Positions 16,331 through 23,922 of a stretch of DNA of 35,108 nt are shown here, in pieces (position 1 is the stretch's first letter; the number at the start of each line of letters is the position of its first letter). The stretch lies in the IMG/VR virus record IMGVR_UViG_3300028198_000279, positions 1 through 35,108 of that record. One strand, 5' to 3'. The translations under genes and the position numbers were made by a program. Below the pieces are notes generated by a model. It saw nothing but the letters and a program-made list of their open reading frames with translations. It ran no database searches and had not been told where the DNA came from. The stretch comes from a virus.

Positions 16331-16657
16331 TTAACTCCTATTTTCCATTGGATGACTTTTCATATATTTAACGAATTGTCTTGCACCATCAATATATCCT
16401 AATAATTCTTTTTTATCAACTCCCTTAAAAAATCCACTTTTTAATGCAACATTTAAAATAGCCTTTGTATTTTTATTTTTATTTCTCATTACTATACCCT
16501 GTAATACATCGGCTTGGTCGGAAGATAATATACCCATACCACCCTCATTTACTTTTTTAACTTTATGCTTTTCAGTAGAGGTTTCTAATGTTGGTAAAGG
16601 TTCTCCAAATTTTCTTTTCCATGCGTGTTCTTTTATTAATTCTTTTAATTTTATCAT
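16331..16657 (-). CDS. Leader-bearing cargo candidate, tandem paralogue B
   Basis: 108 residues from the ATG at 16657, which overlaps the stop of the upstream gene (TAATG) and has GGAG 8 bases before it. A TTG six codons earlier is rejected because the Shine-Dalgarno then falls inside the frame and the paralogue begins at MIKLKE. The leader MIKLKELIKEHAWKRKFGEP with LPTLE is nearly that of paralogue A, and ends KHKVKKVNE/GGMGIL. The mature part, about 70 residues (SSDQADVLQGIVMRNKNKNT, later LLGYIDGARQFVKYMKSH), is helical and unlike paralogue A. Confidence 0.75.
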   Translation of the reverse strand: MIKLKELIKEHAWKRKFGEPLPTLETSTEKHKVKKVNEGGMGILSSDQADVLQGIVMRNKNKNTKAILNVALKSGFFKGVDKKELLGYIDGARQFVKYMKSHPMENRS

Positions 16658-16658
16658 T
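16574..16658 (-). repeat. 85-base direct repeat, copy 2 (leader module)
   Basis: Second copy of the leader cassette at the start of paralogue B, about 330 bases from copy 1. Mismatches are one near the LPTLE(S/T)ST codons and two in the H-S/A-W codon region. Confidence 0.88.
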
Positions 16659-17664
16659 ATTTTAACTCCGTCCAATCTTGTGGATTACTGTATCGTGATT
16701 TATAATACCATTTTTTATCTTTTACAGACCAAATATATGCGAATTCATCACCACTATTAAATTTTAATTTATCTCTATTTCTCCATGTGCTCGACATACT
16801 ACTTTTTGAACCTCTATCACGACCATAAAATACTGTTTCACCTTTTTTTGGGTGTCCAAATGAATGGTCATCACCACCCTTAATACTTTTATCAATAGTA
16901 GAAATACCTTGTTTGCCAAGTTTCATTAATTGTTTAACTTTACCAGTATTGGAATAATACCGTTTTAACATTTTACCTGCATATTCTGGGTAACCATCAT
17001 AATGTCCATAGGTAGATGCTATTTTACCACTCGGTGCTTCAATACCAACCGACCAACGAGTTCCCTCTGTTAATACTGACTGAATTTCTTCTTTAATTAT
17101 TTCTTTAATTCTCGTTTTAGTTATTTTCATTGTTTTTTTCTCAGTTACGGAACAACAAGTATGTCCTTCTTTACAATTATCACAACACTCTTTATTTGTA
17201 AGTTTTCCTTCTTTAATGGATTCAAGAGATGGATATCCTCTTTGTACATTTATAACACTCGAAATAGCACGCTTTATACTTTTTTTACCTTGTCTATAAT
17301 TATAAAACTCATTTGCTATCATAGCAGATAAATAACTTAATCCTGGGTATTTTCTGGGATTGTATATTGGATATTTAGATGCTAAATAATCTGTTATTTT
17401 TTTTAGTTGGCTTCGAGGAGCTTTCTTTGGAAATTTTTTATCTAAATCTTTAAATGTAGATGTAATATTCTTTCTTAAAGCTGAATTTACTATTTTTTTT
17501 TCATTTACGGATTCCATTTTTTCAGTACTATGTGGTTCATCAAAATCTGAATCTTCTTCTGGTGCATAATCTCTAAATCCACTTGGATGTATATTTACAC
17601 CATCTATTATATTCTTATATTCTTCACGCACTATGCGTTTTAAAACTTCCAAAGCATCTGACAT
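16657..17664 (-). CDS. 335-residue composite cargo protein with internal leader and Cys-rich segment
   Basis: GGAG lies 7 bases before the ATG at 17664. The N-terminus ALEVLKRIVREEYKNII resembles the other leaders. Candidate cut sites are SVNE55, SIKE152, SVTE175 and VLTE200. Between 153 and 175 lies a short Cys-rich peptide (KECCDNCKEGHTCC, five Cys). At 179 a complete second leader appears inside the chain, MKITKTRIKEIIKEEIQSVL with TE/G, followed by a domain (about 201-335) of the type SxIGxxxPSGxIxSxYxHxDGYPExxGxxL (here SVGIEAPSGKIASTYGHYDG), a phage hypothetical family I recognise as recurrent. The internal Met has only weak GAG upstream, so this looks like a fusion of two formerly separate leader genes into a polyprotein rather than two genes. 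First gene of the cargo block after the 69-base gap. Confidence 0.78.
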   Translation of the reverse strand: MSDALEVLKRIVREEYKNIIDGVNIHPSGFRDYAPEEDSDFDEPHSTEKMESVNEKKIVNSALRKNITSTFKDLDKKFPKKAPRSQLKKITDYLASKYPIYNPRKYPGLSYLSAMIANEFYNYRQGKKSIKRAISSVINVQRGYPSLESIKEGKLTNKECCDNCKEGHTCCSVTEKKTMKITKTRIKEIIKEEIQSVLTEGTRWSVGIEAPSGKIASTYGHYDGYPEYAGKMLKRYYSNTGKVKQLMKLGKQGISTIDKSIKGGDDHSFGHPKKGETVFYGRDRGSKSSMSSTWRNRDKLKFNSGDEFAYIWSVKDKKWYYKSRYSNPQDWTELK

Positions 17665-17695
17665 TTATTTACTCCAATGATTGCAGTTATTCAGT

Positions 17696-17703
17696 AATAA
17701 ATA
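17696..17703. promoter_or_regulatory. AATAAATA element upstream of the cargo block
   Basis: Plus strand AATAAATAT, 7/8 to TATAAATA; coding strand AGTTAATATTTATTACTG, ending about 33 bases before the ATG at 17664. The coding-strand stretch from here to the start (AATATTTAT..., then ATCATTGGAGT) resembles the leader before the gene at 1811 (AATATTTAT..., ATCATTGGAGT). The 69-base gap between accessory operon and cargo block is the longest strictly non-coding gap in the window, so a promoter here is reasonable. Confidence 0.4.
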
Positions 17704-17733
17704 TTAACTTACAAAAATATACATACTTTTACA

Positions 17734-19224
17734 TCAAGAAAAGACCTTTACTCCATATTTTTTAGAAAATGCAGTCGCATCTATGTAAGAATTCACAATT
17801 GGTTGTCCTTTTATGTTTAAACTTGTGTTTAATACCATAGGACACCCCGTTTTTTTGTAAAATTCCTTAATTAACTTGTAAAATCCAAGATTATCTTCCT
17901 TAGAAACAGTTTGAACTCTCGAAGTACCATCTATATGACATATAGCTGGATATTTCTTTGGATATTTACACTTTGCTACAAATTGCATAAATTGACTCTT
18001 CTTAACGGGCATATCAAATAGTTCATGAGCGTGTTCTTCCAATACTGCAGGTGCAAATGGTCTAAATTCTTGTCTATGTTTGATTTTATTCACTTTATCT
18101 TTAATTTTCTTACCACGAGGATCAGCCAACAGCGATCGATTGCCCAATGCGCGCGGCCCAAACTCAGCTCTACCATTTGCAACTCCAACTATGTTAGTTA
18201 GAAGTAATTCATCTAATACTTTCTTTCTTGGATAACGGCCACCTATATCATAACCTGTAAATGGTGTTTTCCAATTCACGTGCTCTCCGAAAGCATATGC
18301 CGCACATCCTAACGAACTACCTGCATCTCCTGGGTTTGGTAATATCCATAAATTAGGATATAACTCTTCTGCAATAATACTATTGGCTACACAGTTCAAT
18401 GCAACTCCACCACCATATACACAATTATCTGTTTCGGGAACTAATCTTTGGGCCAATTCAAATACACTATATATCTCATCTTCACAAATACTCTGTACAT
18501 TGGCGGCTATATCAAATTTCCATTGTTCACTATCATCATCTGGGTAGTATGTTGGATTCCAATCTAAACATCCTCTATGTAGATTTTGTGTTAATCTAAT
18601 AGGTAATGGTGTCTCTTTGAAAAAATCATTCCGTATATTCTGTTTTAATTCTTTATCAACCGTTCCCCAACCTGCCATTCCCATAAGAATGTATTCATCT
18701 TCTTGTGGTTTCAATCCTAATCGTTGAGTCATTGCACTATACCACAATCCTAATGAGTTTGGATATCTTATCGAGTATCGTTTTTCTAAATGTCCCCCAT
18801 ACGCATACCAAATAGAACAAGTTTCCCATTCTCCCATAGCATCTATAACCACAATTGCAGATTCTTCATAAGGTGATGTAAAATAACCTGCTGCTGCGTG
18901 AGATGTGTGATGTTGTACATATTCTATTGGTGTATTTCCAACAAAATCTCTTAAATAATAAGATGGTAAATTTTTACGAGATAATACTTCACCGTATTGA
19001 CCTGCTCTTAATTGTCTTAACTTTTTTAGATATGGTCTTTCATAATATACTACCTTATCTGGTCTACCATATTTAAAACAATCACTAAATAGTGGTTGAT
19101 TCAAATCAGGGTCGTTTTTAATACCACTATAACGTTCACTATGTGCAGCAAATAATATCTCACCATCTTCTATCATAGTTATGGCTGCATCGTGGTTTAA
19201 AGCGTTTATTCCTAATATTTTCAT
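17734..19224 (-). CDS. Carbamoyltransferase, NodU/CmcH type
   Basis: 496 residues. Family members transfer a carbamoyl group from carbamoyl phosphate, via carbamoyl-adenylate, to a hydroxyl on a sugar or other small molecule. The N-terminal Kae1/TsaD-like ATP-grasping fold starts MKILGINALNHDAAITMI; metal-binding HHTSHA at 105-110; VVIDAMGEW at 125-133; GGGVALNC at 271-278. The C-terminal carbamoyltransferase domain carries NGRAEFGPRALGNRSLLADP at 350-369 and VLNTSLNIKGQPIV near the end. It is somewhat shorter than the usual 550-600 residues, having lost the very C-terminus. GAGGA precedes the ATG, which overlaps the stop of the SGNH gene. As last gene of the accessory operon it probably decorates the sugar made by the genes upstream. 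Confidence 0.92.
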   Translation of the reverse strand: MKILGINALNHDAAITMIEDGEILFAAHSERYSGIKNDPDLNQPLFSDCFKYGRPDKVVYYERPYLKKLRQLRAGQYGEVLSRKNLPSYYLRDFVGNTPIEYVQHHTSHAAAGYFTSPYEESAIVVIDAMGEWETCSIWYAYGGHLEKRYSIRYPNSLGLWYSAMTQRLGLKPQEDEYILMGMAGWGTVDKELKQNIRNDFFKETPLPIRLTQNLHRGCLDWNPTYYPDDDSEQWKFDIAANVQSICEDEIYSVFELAQRLVPETDNCVYGGGVALNCVANSIIAEELYPNLWILPNPGDAGSSLGCAAYAFGEHVNWKTPFTGYDIGGRYPRKKVLDELLLTNIVGVANGRAEFGPRALGNRSLLADPRGKKIKDKVNKIKHRQEFRPFAPAVLEEHAHELFDMPVKKSQFMQFVAKCKYPKKYPAICHIDGTSRVQTVSKEDNLGFYKLIKEFYKKTGCPMVLNTSLNIKGQPIVNSYIDATAFSKKYGVKVFS

Positions 19225-20003
19225 TTAAAGTATTCCTCTACTTTTGGTGTAATAACATCTGCACAAAATGCTTCGTGTCCTTCTCGTGTAGAATGTATTG
19301 TATGATCGAATGGGATATTATTTTCTATATTATGTTCATATATACCTTTTGTTCCATCATATAAACAAAACTTATCCATATCAATTAAATCATATAAATG
19401 TTTTGGTTCTTCGTATTTGGATAACCCTTCTGTAAATAAATCATTTAAGCTTGTCATAAAATATGGTATATTATATTTTTCTAAAAACCATTGTGTTCTC
19501 AATATATTTTCTAATGTTTCCCAAAACATTCCTTCAAAGGTATAATAATCTGTATACCAAGTTTTCCAAAATTCTGTATCCGCTTCTACCCAATTATGCA
19601 TCCCACTTTTCATCCATAAACTATTGATATCTTTTGATTTTTTATAAGCCTCTCCACTCATCGTCACAGTTGGATATGTTAATTTATCATCAATAACTTG
19701 ATCTAACCATAACTTACTGGGTTGTTTTTTAATCTCTCCCCATTTTAATGTTTCTTTTCTACTAATCAAAATATCTTTTCTACTAACATCAGTCCACATC
19801 ACCCCAACCACTAAATCTTTTTCATCCATATAATGATGGGATATTGTATTTATTAACTGTTTTGCTATAAAGGAATTTCCACTCATACCAGAACCAAGAT
19901 TAACTAATTTTGTATTCATTTGTTTAGATATGAGATTTGGCCAAGAAAATCCACCTGGTCTATCTTCAGTAAAACTACAACCACTTGTTAATAGGGTTTT
20001 CAT
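19221..20003 (-). CDS. SGNH-fold hydrolase-like protein (GCSFT type)
   Basis: 260 residues. MKTLLTSGCSFTEDRPGGFS at the N-terminus has the block-I pattern of SGNH esterases with Ser as nucleophile (GCSFT, Ser10), then LVNLGSGMSGNSFI (block II Gly, block III GxN-like). The C-terminus FDHTIHSTREGHEAFCADVI supplies the block-V His in H-S-T-x-x-G-H. Such proteins remove or transfer acyl groups on sugars. It overlaps the carbamoyltransferase start and the stop of another SGNH gene upstream, making a tandem pair. Substrate unknown. Confidence 0.75.
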   Translation of the reverse strand: MKTLLTSGCSFTEDRPGGFSWPNLISKQMNTKLVNLGSGMSGNSFIAKQLINTISHHYMDEKDLVVGVMWTDVSRKDILISRKETLKWGEIKKQPSKLWLDQVIDDKLTYPTVTMSGEAYKKSKDINSLWMKSGMHNWVEADTEFWKTWYTDYYTFEGMFWETLENILRTQWFLEKYNIPYFMTSLNDLFTEGLSKYEEPKHLYDLIDMDKFCLYDGTKGIYEHNIENNIPFDHTIHSTREGHEAFCADVITPKVEEYFK

Positions 20004-20698
20004 TCGAAATATTTCTCCATCTTTATTTCTCTCGGTGTGAAATCGTCTCTGTCTATAATATCTTTTAAAAACAAATACATATTATAATTATTTTTATCAT
20101 TTAAATGATTTTTCCTATCATCCTTTGATATAGTGTTCGAATCAAAATTAGGTTCTTTCATAGAAATATCTTCATACAAATATAAATTTCCCCAAACAAC
20201 ATTTTCTGGTATATAATCGGGAAAACTTTCTGAAAAACATTTTAAAAATATACATTTTTTATTATATTTCTTCACTACACTCTCTATTTCTCTCAATAAC
20301 CCTCTATGTGTTGTTTCCATATGTGAATCATCATATAACATTTTATAATAATACTTTACTGCAGTTTGTAATTCCTTATAATTAAATACTGACGGTAATA
20401 TTCCATGACTGTGAGAATATCGCTTATCATCTTGTATTTCAATAAATGCATTTTTATCCATCCCTTGATTAATTGTAATTGGTAATTTAAATGGATTAGA
20501 TAACCTACTTGGATCTGTGATACAAAATATTATTAAATCGGCCTCCTTAATATTTTCAATCATTCTCTCGTAGGCATGAAATAAAGATAACCCAGATGTT
20601 CCCTTACATAAAATTTCTGCATTATATTTTTTAACTATTCTCGACGGCCAACTCAGGGGACTAAAATCTACTACAAAACTGTCACCACAGAAAGCTAT
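20000..20698 (-). CDS. SGNH-fold hydrolase lacking a normal start codon (possible -1 frameshift product)
   Basis: The first ATG in frame is at 20563, but the frame is open upstream and encodes IAFCGDSFVVDFSPLSWPSR and on. It contains the GDS nucleophile motif that the shorter ORF lacks, while the matching block-V residues (DRKNHLNDKNN) are in the C-terminal part. A functional enzyme therefore needs the upstream 45 codons. Between the in-frame TAA near 20734 and the GDS codons there is no ATG, GTG or TTG; only ATC or ATA codons. The end of the 69-residue gene just upstream is GGA AAA AAA TAG; a -1 slip on A-AAA-AAA continues directly as ATA GCT TTC (I-A-F). I annotate from that ATA at 20698. 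Alternatives are AUA initiation with AGGA upstream, or a one-base error or mutation. Confidence 0.7.
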   Translation of the reverse strand: MAFCGDSFVVDFSPLSWPSRIVKKYNAEILCKGTSGLSLFHAYERMIENIKEADLIIFCITDPSRLSNPFKLPITINQGMDKNAFIEIQDDKRYSHSHGILPSVFNYKELQTAVKYYYKMLYDDSHMETTHRGLLREIESVVKKYNKKCIFLKCFSESFPDYIPENVVWGNLYLYEDISMKEPNFDSNTISKDDRKNHLNDKNNYNMYLFLKDIIDRDDFTPREIKMEKYFE

Positions 20699-20904
20699 TT
20701 TTTTCCTTGATATGATACTATCCCCGCATTAGCTATTATTTGTTCAAACGTATATGTTTCTAATTCATCCATATGTTCAATCGGATGTAACGTTTCAAAA
20801 AAATCTAAAATCCAATCATAGTCCTGATTGTTATATGCTATAAGAATATCACAAATATCTCTTTCTGTTATAACATATTTATTATTTGGTAATTCTATTT
20901 TCAT
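20695..20904 (-). CDS. Small acidic protein, possibly the N-terminal part of a frameshift fusion
   Basis: 69 residues; GAGGA four bases before the ATG. The sequence MKIELPNNKYVITERDICDI and on is acidic with WILDFFETLHPIEHMDELET in the middle, compatible with a small helical domain; no family recognised. It ends ...SYQGKK, with a seven-A run directly before the TAG. If ribosomes slip -1 there, the product continues into the SGNH hydrolase, giving about 301 residues. If not, it is a free small protein whose stop overlaps the hydrolase coding region. Confidence 0.65.
   Translation of the reverse strand: MKIELPNNKYVITERDICDILIAYNNQDYDWILDFFETLHPIEHMDELETYTFEQIIANAGIVSYQGKK
20698..20704 (-). promoter_or_regulatory. 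A-AAA-AAA slippery heptamer
   Basis: Coding strand GGA AAA AAA TAG. The heptamer fits X-XXY-YYZ and lies directly before the stop of the 69-residue frame; slipping back one base enters the SGNH frame exactly at its conserved N-terminal strand. No obvious downstream hairpin was identified by eye. The run could also cause polymerase slippage or a sequencing error. Confidence 0.5.
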
Positions 20905-22019
20905 TTTTCCTCTGTTATATTTTTTTCTAAATTCTCGGTTAAATGTTTCATACTACCTCGTTCAACTATCAAATCATAGTTATATTTTAATGTAGGAATC
21001 ATATCAATATATAACTTATGTAATTCTTCAATAGGCATTTTATCAAATTTCATCAATAAGTTAAAAACTTTTTCAAATCTCTTATCGTTATTTTCTTCTT
21101 CATCATAACTCTCGTCCCAAAAATCTCCAAATGTTTTAAATCCTATACTTCTCATATGTTTTAAAGTATATGGACTACCTAAAACTATAAATGGATGATA
21201 ATGTATAATAGGTTTATAAACTTTTTCTGTTATAATATAATCAGCCTCATAAAAAAACGTCTCAGTAACTAAACTGATATAACTACTCTTATAAATATCA
21301 ACCGTCTCATCTCTAACAGTAAAAATATATCCAGGACTCTCATGAGAAAAAGATTCATATACATTTTTTTTATTTTTTACTAACTTATCCATCTCTGAAT
21401 ATAATTCTTTTTGTGATATTAAATTATAACTTCCTTTTGGTTGAGCGGTTAAATTTATCAATTCATTTAATGGTGGTACTTCTGAATCAAACTCTGGGTC
21501 TAAATTATAGGTGATATAATTAGTTTCAAATAAGTTATGTTTACTTGATAATGCTAATAACAATACTCTATGCCAACAATTATTCAATCGTCTATTTAAC
21601 GATAAAATTTTCTTTTCTCTTTTATCAGTTAAAAAACTTAAATCTTTATAAAACCTCTTAATATTATCTTGTCTATTAAAATGTAATCCTACCTTATACA
21701 TTAAATAATCAGTACTTACAAACTTTATTTCAGTTTGTGGTAATGAAAGATTTCTATTAATTAAAACCATAACTTTATCTTTTTTTATTCCTCGTAAATC
21801 TATAACTTTTTCTAAATCAGAAATAAATCTCTTTACATCTGAATCGGTTATCCAATCTATTAATAAATAATAATTTGATTCGTTATTAACTCTATGTACT
21901 ATATCATCGGTTAAATTTGAAATTATATTTGAATCATTTAAAAGATCCCATGTATCTCTTATATCATTACCTATTAATTTACCAAACTTTTTACAAACCT
22001 CTCGTATTTCATTTTTCAT
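20901..22019 (-). CDS. Glycosyltransferase-like protein (GT10-like C-terminus), paralogue 1
   Basis: 372 residues. The C-terminal third has SLVTETFFYEADYIITEKVY, KPIIHYHPFIVLGSPYTLKH, then GFKTFGDFWDESYDE. The T/S-E-K-x-x-K-P ... PFI-x-x-G ... L ... GF-K-T-F pattern is like the nucleotide-sugar-binding part of fucosyltransferase-type (GT10) enzymes, where Y-x-T-E-K is followed by a hydrophobic P-x-x-x-G. The N-terminal part is not recognisable. The protein at 23897-24985 repeats the same C-terminal pattern, so the two are paralogues flanking the radical SAM gene. Likely sugar transfer to a host or virion glycan; acceptor unknown. Confidence 0.65.
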   Translation of the reverse strand: MKNEIREVCKKFGKLIGNDIRDTWDLLNDSNIISNLTDDIVHRVNNESNYYLLIDWITDSDVKRFISDLEKVIDLRGIKKDKVMVLINRNLSLPQTEIKFVSTDYLMYKVGLHFNRQDNIKRFYKDLSFLTDKREKKILSLNRRLNNCWHRVLLLALSSKHNLFETNYITYNLDPEFDSEVPPLNELINLTAQPKGSYNLISQKELYSEMDKLVKNKKNVYESFSHESPGYIFTVRDETVDIYKSSYISLVTETFFYEADYIITEKVYKPIIHYHPFIVLGSPYTLKHMRSIGFKTFGDFWDESYDEEENNDKRFEKVFNLLMKFDKMPIEELHKLYIDMIPTLKYNYDLIVERGSMKHLTENLEKNITEEK

Positions 22020-23922
22020 AAACTACTGTCTCAAAACCTTTATTTCTTCTTCCCCACCATATAGCCTTTGTACCCCATTCTCTAACATCATTTTTATAAT
22101 TTTCAGAATCAAACTGATAATTATAACCACTATTTGTTAATTTTTTATTGTTGAATAGAACATCTTTTATATTATAATCAAACCTTTTCATCATAGGATA
22201 TTTTTCAAGTGGATTCTTTATTATCGAAGATTGAAATTCTATTATATCATTTTCAACTTTCTCATTTAAATTAAATTGATTTAAAAACTCTCTAACACTA
22301 TCAAAAAACTCATCTCTATTTAATGCAACCTCTAAAGCGGTGGCTTCTTCAAAATTCCAATAAAAATTTCCAGTTAAATCTACAGCTCTTCCCCATAAAG
22401 TTTCTTTTCTTAAAACTTTACCTAAAGTATTTTTTGTTATCAAATATTGTTTTCCCATAAAACTATTAGGATTATCAACCATATATGTATAAAATTTTTC
22501 ATAAAATTCTTTATAAGATACTTTCTTAACAGTTTTTATAAATCTTGATATATACTTTAAATGCCCTAAACTATAACCAAACATAAATAACCACTTCCAT
22601 ACACTAGCCTCAATATATTGTTCTCTTGTCATTGTCTTACTACCAACTACCATATATTCACTTTCATTTTTCAATAAATCTGCATTTTCATGATGATAAA
22701 ATGCTGGAGTAGTTTCCACAATATCAATATCATATTCCTTAATATATTCGGCGTCAAAAAATGGTGTGTTGGGTAATGCCGTCAATGGATGAATATCAAC
22801 ATAATCATTATATCCCAAATCTAATAACTGAAAAATTCCATCTTTAAATGATTCAACAGTTTCCATAGGTAATCCAAGAATTATTTCAACATAACTAACC
22901 AAATTTTCATCTTTATATAAATCAAAAAATTCTTTTAATTTACCATCATCTACATTTTTTCTTTTTACTGCCTTTAACACTTCAGGATTCCTGGACTGTA
23001 ATGCAATCGTTATCCCTTTCATCATTTTAGCCTTAGTCAATAATTTAGCCAATTCAACAACTTTATCTGCTCTAGATTTTGCCCAATCTATTCTAATATT
23101 ATCTGGATAACCTGTTTTCTTCTTTAAATCTGTCATATATCTAACTTGGTCAAGATGTTCAGGAAATAATCCAAAATTAGAATCTGCGTTATAAAAAAAT
23201 AATAATTTATTTTTAGATATCCAATCTAATTCTTTAAATATTTTTTCGTTTGATTGTTTTGTGAGTTTCTGAAAATATTTATCTCCTATTTCACAAAATG
23301 TGCATTGATACGGACAACCACGAACACTTTCAATACATGCTTCAAAGTCATAATTATGGTCTTTAATTTTAATTAAACTATCAAATAACCCATCTAAATA
23401 TGGACTTGGCATTGAATCTATATCTTTAATTCTTGGTCTTGATGATGTAGTGATAAATTTATCACCATTAATAGTAATTCCGGGAATATTTTTAAAATTT
23501 GAGGTATCTTTTAAATTCTCAAGTAATATTTCTTTAAATGAAATCTCTCCTTCACCGTGAACTGTTATATCCACATACGGGTGTTCTATAAAAAAATTAA
23601 AAACTTTATCTGACTTAGGTGTGCCCTGCCCACCAAAAACTATAAGACAATTTGGATACTTTTCTTTTATTTTTTTGGCTAATTTATAATTTATATGAGT
23701 ATTCCAAACAAAATTTGAAAATCCAACGACTGAAGGATTATCTATTTTATTCATAATTTTATCTATTACATCTCTATAATAAATCCAACCACCTAACTCA
23801 TAATTTGATTTAATAGTATTATCTAATATACATTGTCCCCAAATTAAACCAGTGCTATACGGTAATTTAACTTGGTTTTCAGTAATATCACTTATTTCAA
23901 ACAGATATACTTGTTTTTTCAT
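22009..23922 (-). CDS. B12-binding-type radical SAM enzyme
   Basis: 637 residues. Residues 1-150 look like a cobalamin-binding-type Rossmann domain (VVGFSNFVWNTHINYKLAKK, LIVFGGQGTPKS, ITVHGEGEISFKEIL), although the classic D-x-H-x-x-G is absent, as in many members. The radical SAM core has the cluster motif C203-x3-C207-x2-C210 within ESVRGCPYQCTFCEIG, a later MKGITIALQSRNPEVLKAVK, and YVEIILGLPMETVESFKDGI. A helical C-terminal region of about 200 residues follows. Members methylate or rearrange unactivated carbons and often act in sugar or natural-product pathways. It overlaps both flanking glycosyltransferase-like genes by 11-26 bases, implying one functional unit. Confidence 0.88.
   Translation of the reverse strand: MKKQVYLFEISDITENQVKLPYSTGLIWGQCILDNTIKSNYELGGWIYYRDVIDKIMNKIDNPSVVGFSNFVWNTHINYKLAKKIKEKYPNCLIVFGGQGTPKSDKVFNFFIEHPYVDITVHGEGEISFKEILLENLKDTSNFKNIPGITINGDKFITTSSRPRIKDIDSMPSPYLDGLFDSLIKIKDHNYDFEACIESVRGCPYQCTFCEIGDKYFQKLTKQSNEKIFKELDWISKNKLLFFYNADSNFGLFPEHLDQVRYMTDLKKKTGYPDNIRIDWAKSRADKVVELAKLLTKAKMMKGITIALQSRNPEVLKAVKRKNVDDGKLKEFFDLYKDENLVSYVEIILGLPMETVESFKDGIFQLLDLGYNDYVDIHPLTALPNTPFFDAEYIKEYDIDIVETTPAFYHHENADLLKNESEYMVVGSKTMTREQYIEASVWKWLFMFGYSLGHLKYISRFIKTVKKVSYKEFYEKFYTYMVDNPNSFMGKQYLITKNTLGKVLRKETLWGRAVDLTGNFYWNFEEATALEVALNRDEFFDSVREFLNQFNLNEKVENDIIEFQSSIIKNPLEKYPMMKRFDYNIKDVLFNNKKLTNSGYNYQFDSENYKNDVREWGTKAIWWGRRNKGFETVVYEK

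Larger units (their letters stand above)
13884..17514 (-). repeat. Dispersed 15-base repeat encoding the ESVNE linker
   Basis: TTCATTTACGGATTC (plus strand) occurs exactly at 13884, 14127, 14781 and 17500. With one mismatch it occurs at 14349 and 14586 (ACTG for ACGG) and at 15618 (last base T). All lie in frame and encode ESVNE or KSVNE in two different genes. Five residues here could be spelled in many synonymous ways, so the shared spelling points to recent copying or exchange of modules at this sequence rather than protein selection alone. Confidence 0.8.

Noticed and set aside
17128-17130. Separate gene starting at the internal MKITKTRIK
   Set aside because: The ORF is continuous through this Met and only a weak GAG precedes it; a fused protein is simpler, although internal initiation is not excluded.
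20000-20563. SGNH gene taken as the 187-residue ORF from the first ATG
   Set aside because: It would lack the GDS nucleophile motif that is encoded in frame just upstream, while keeping the matching His region.
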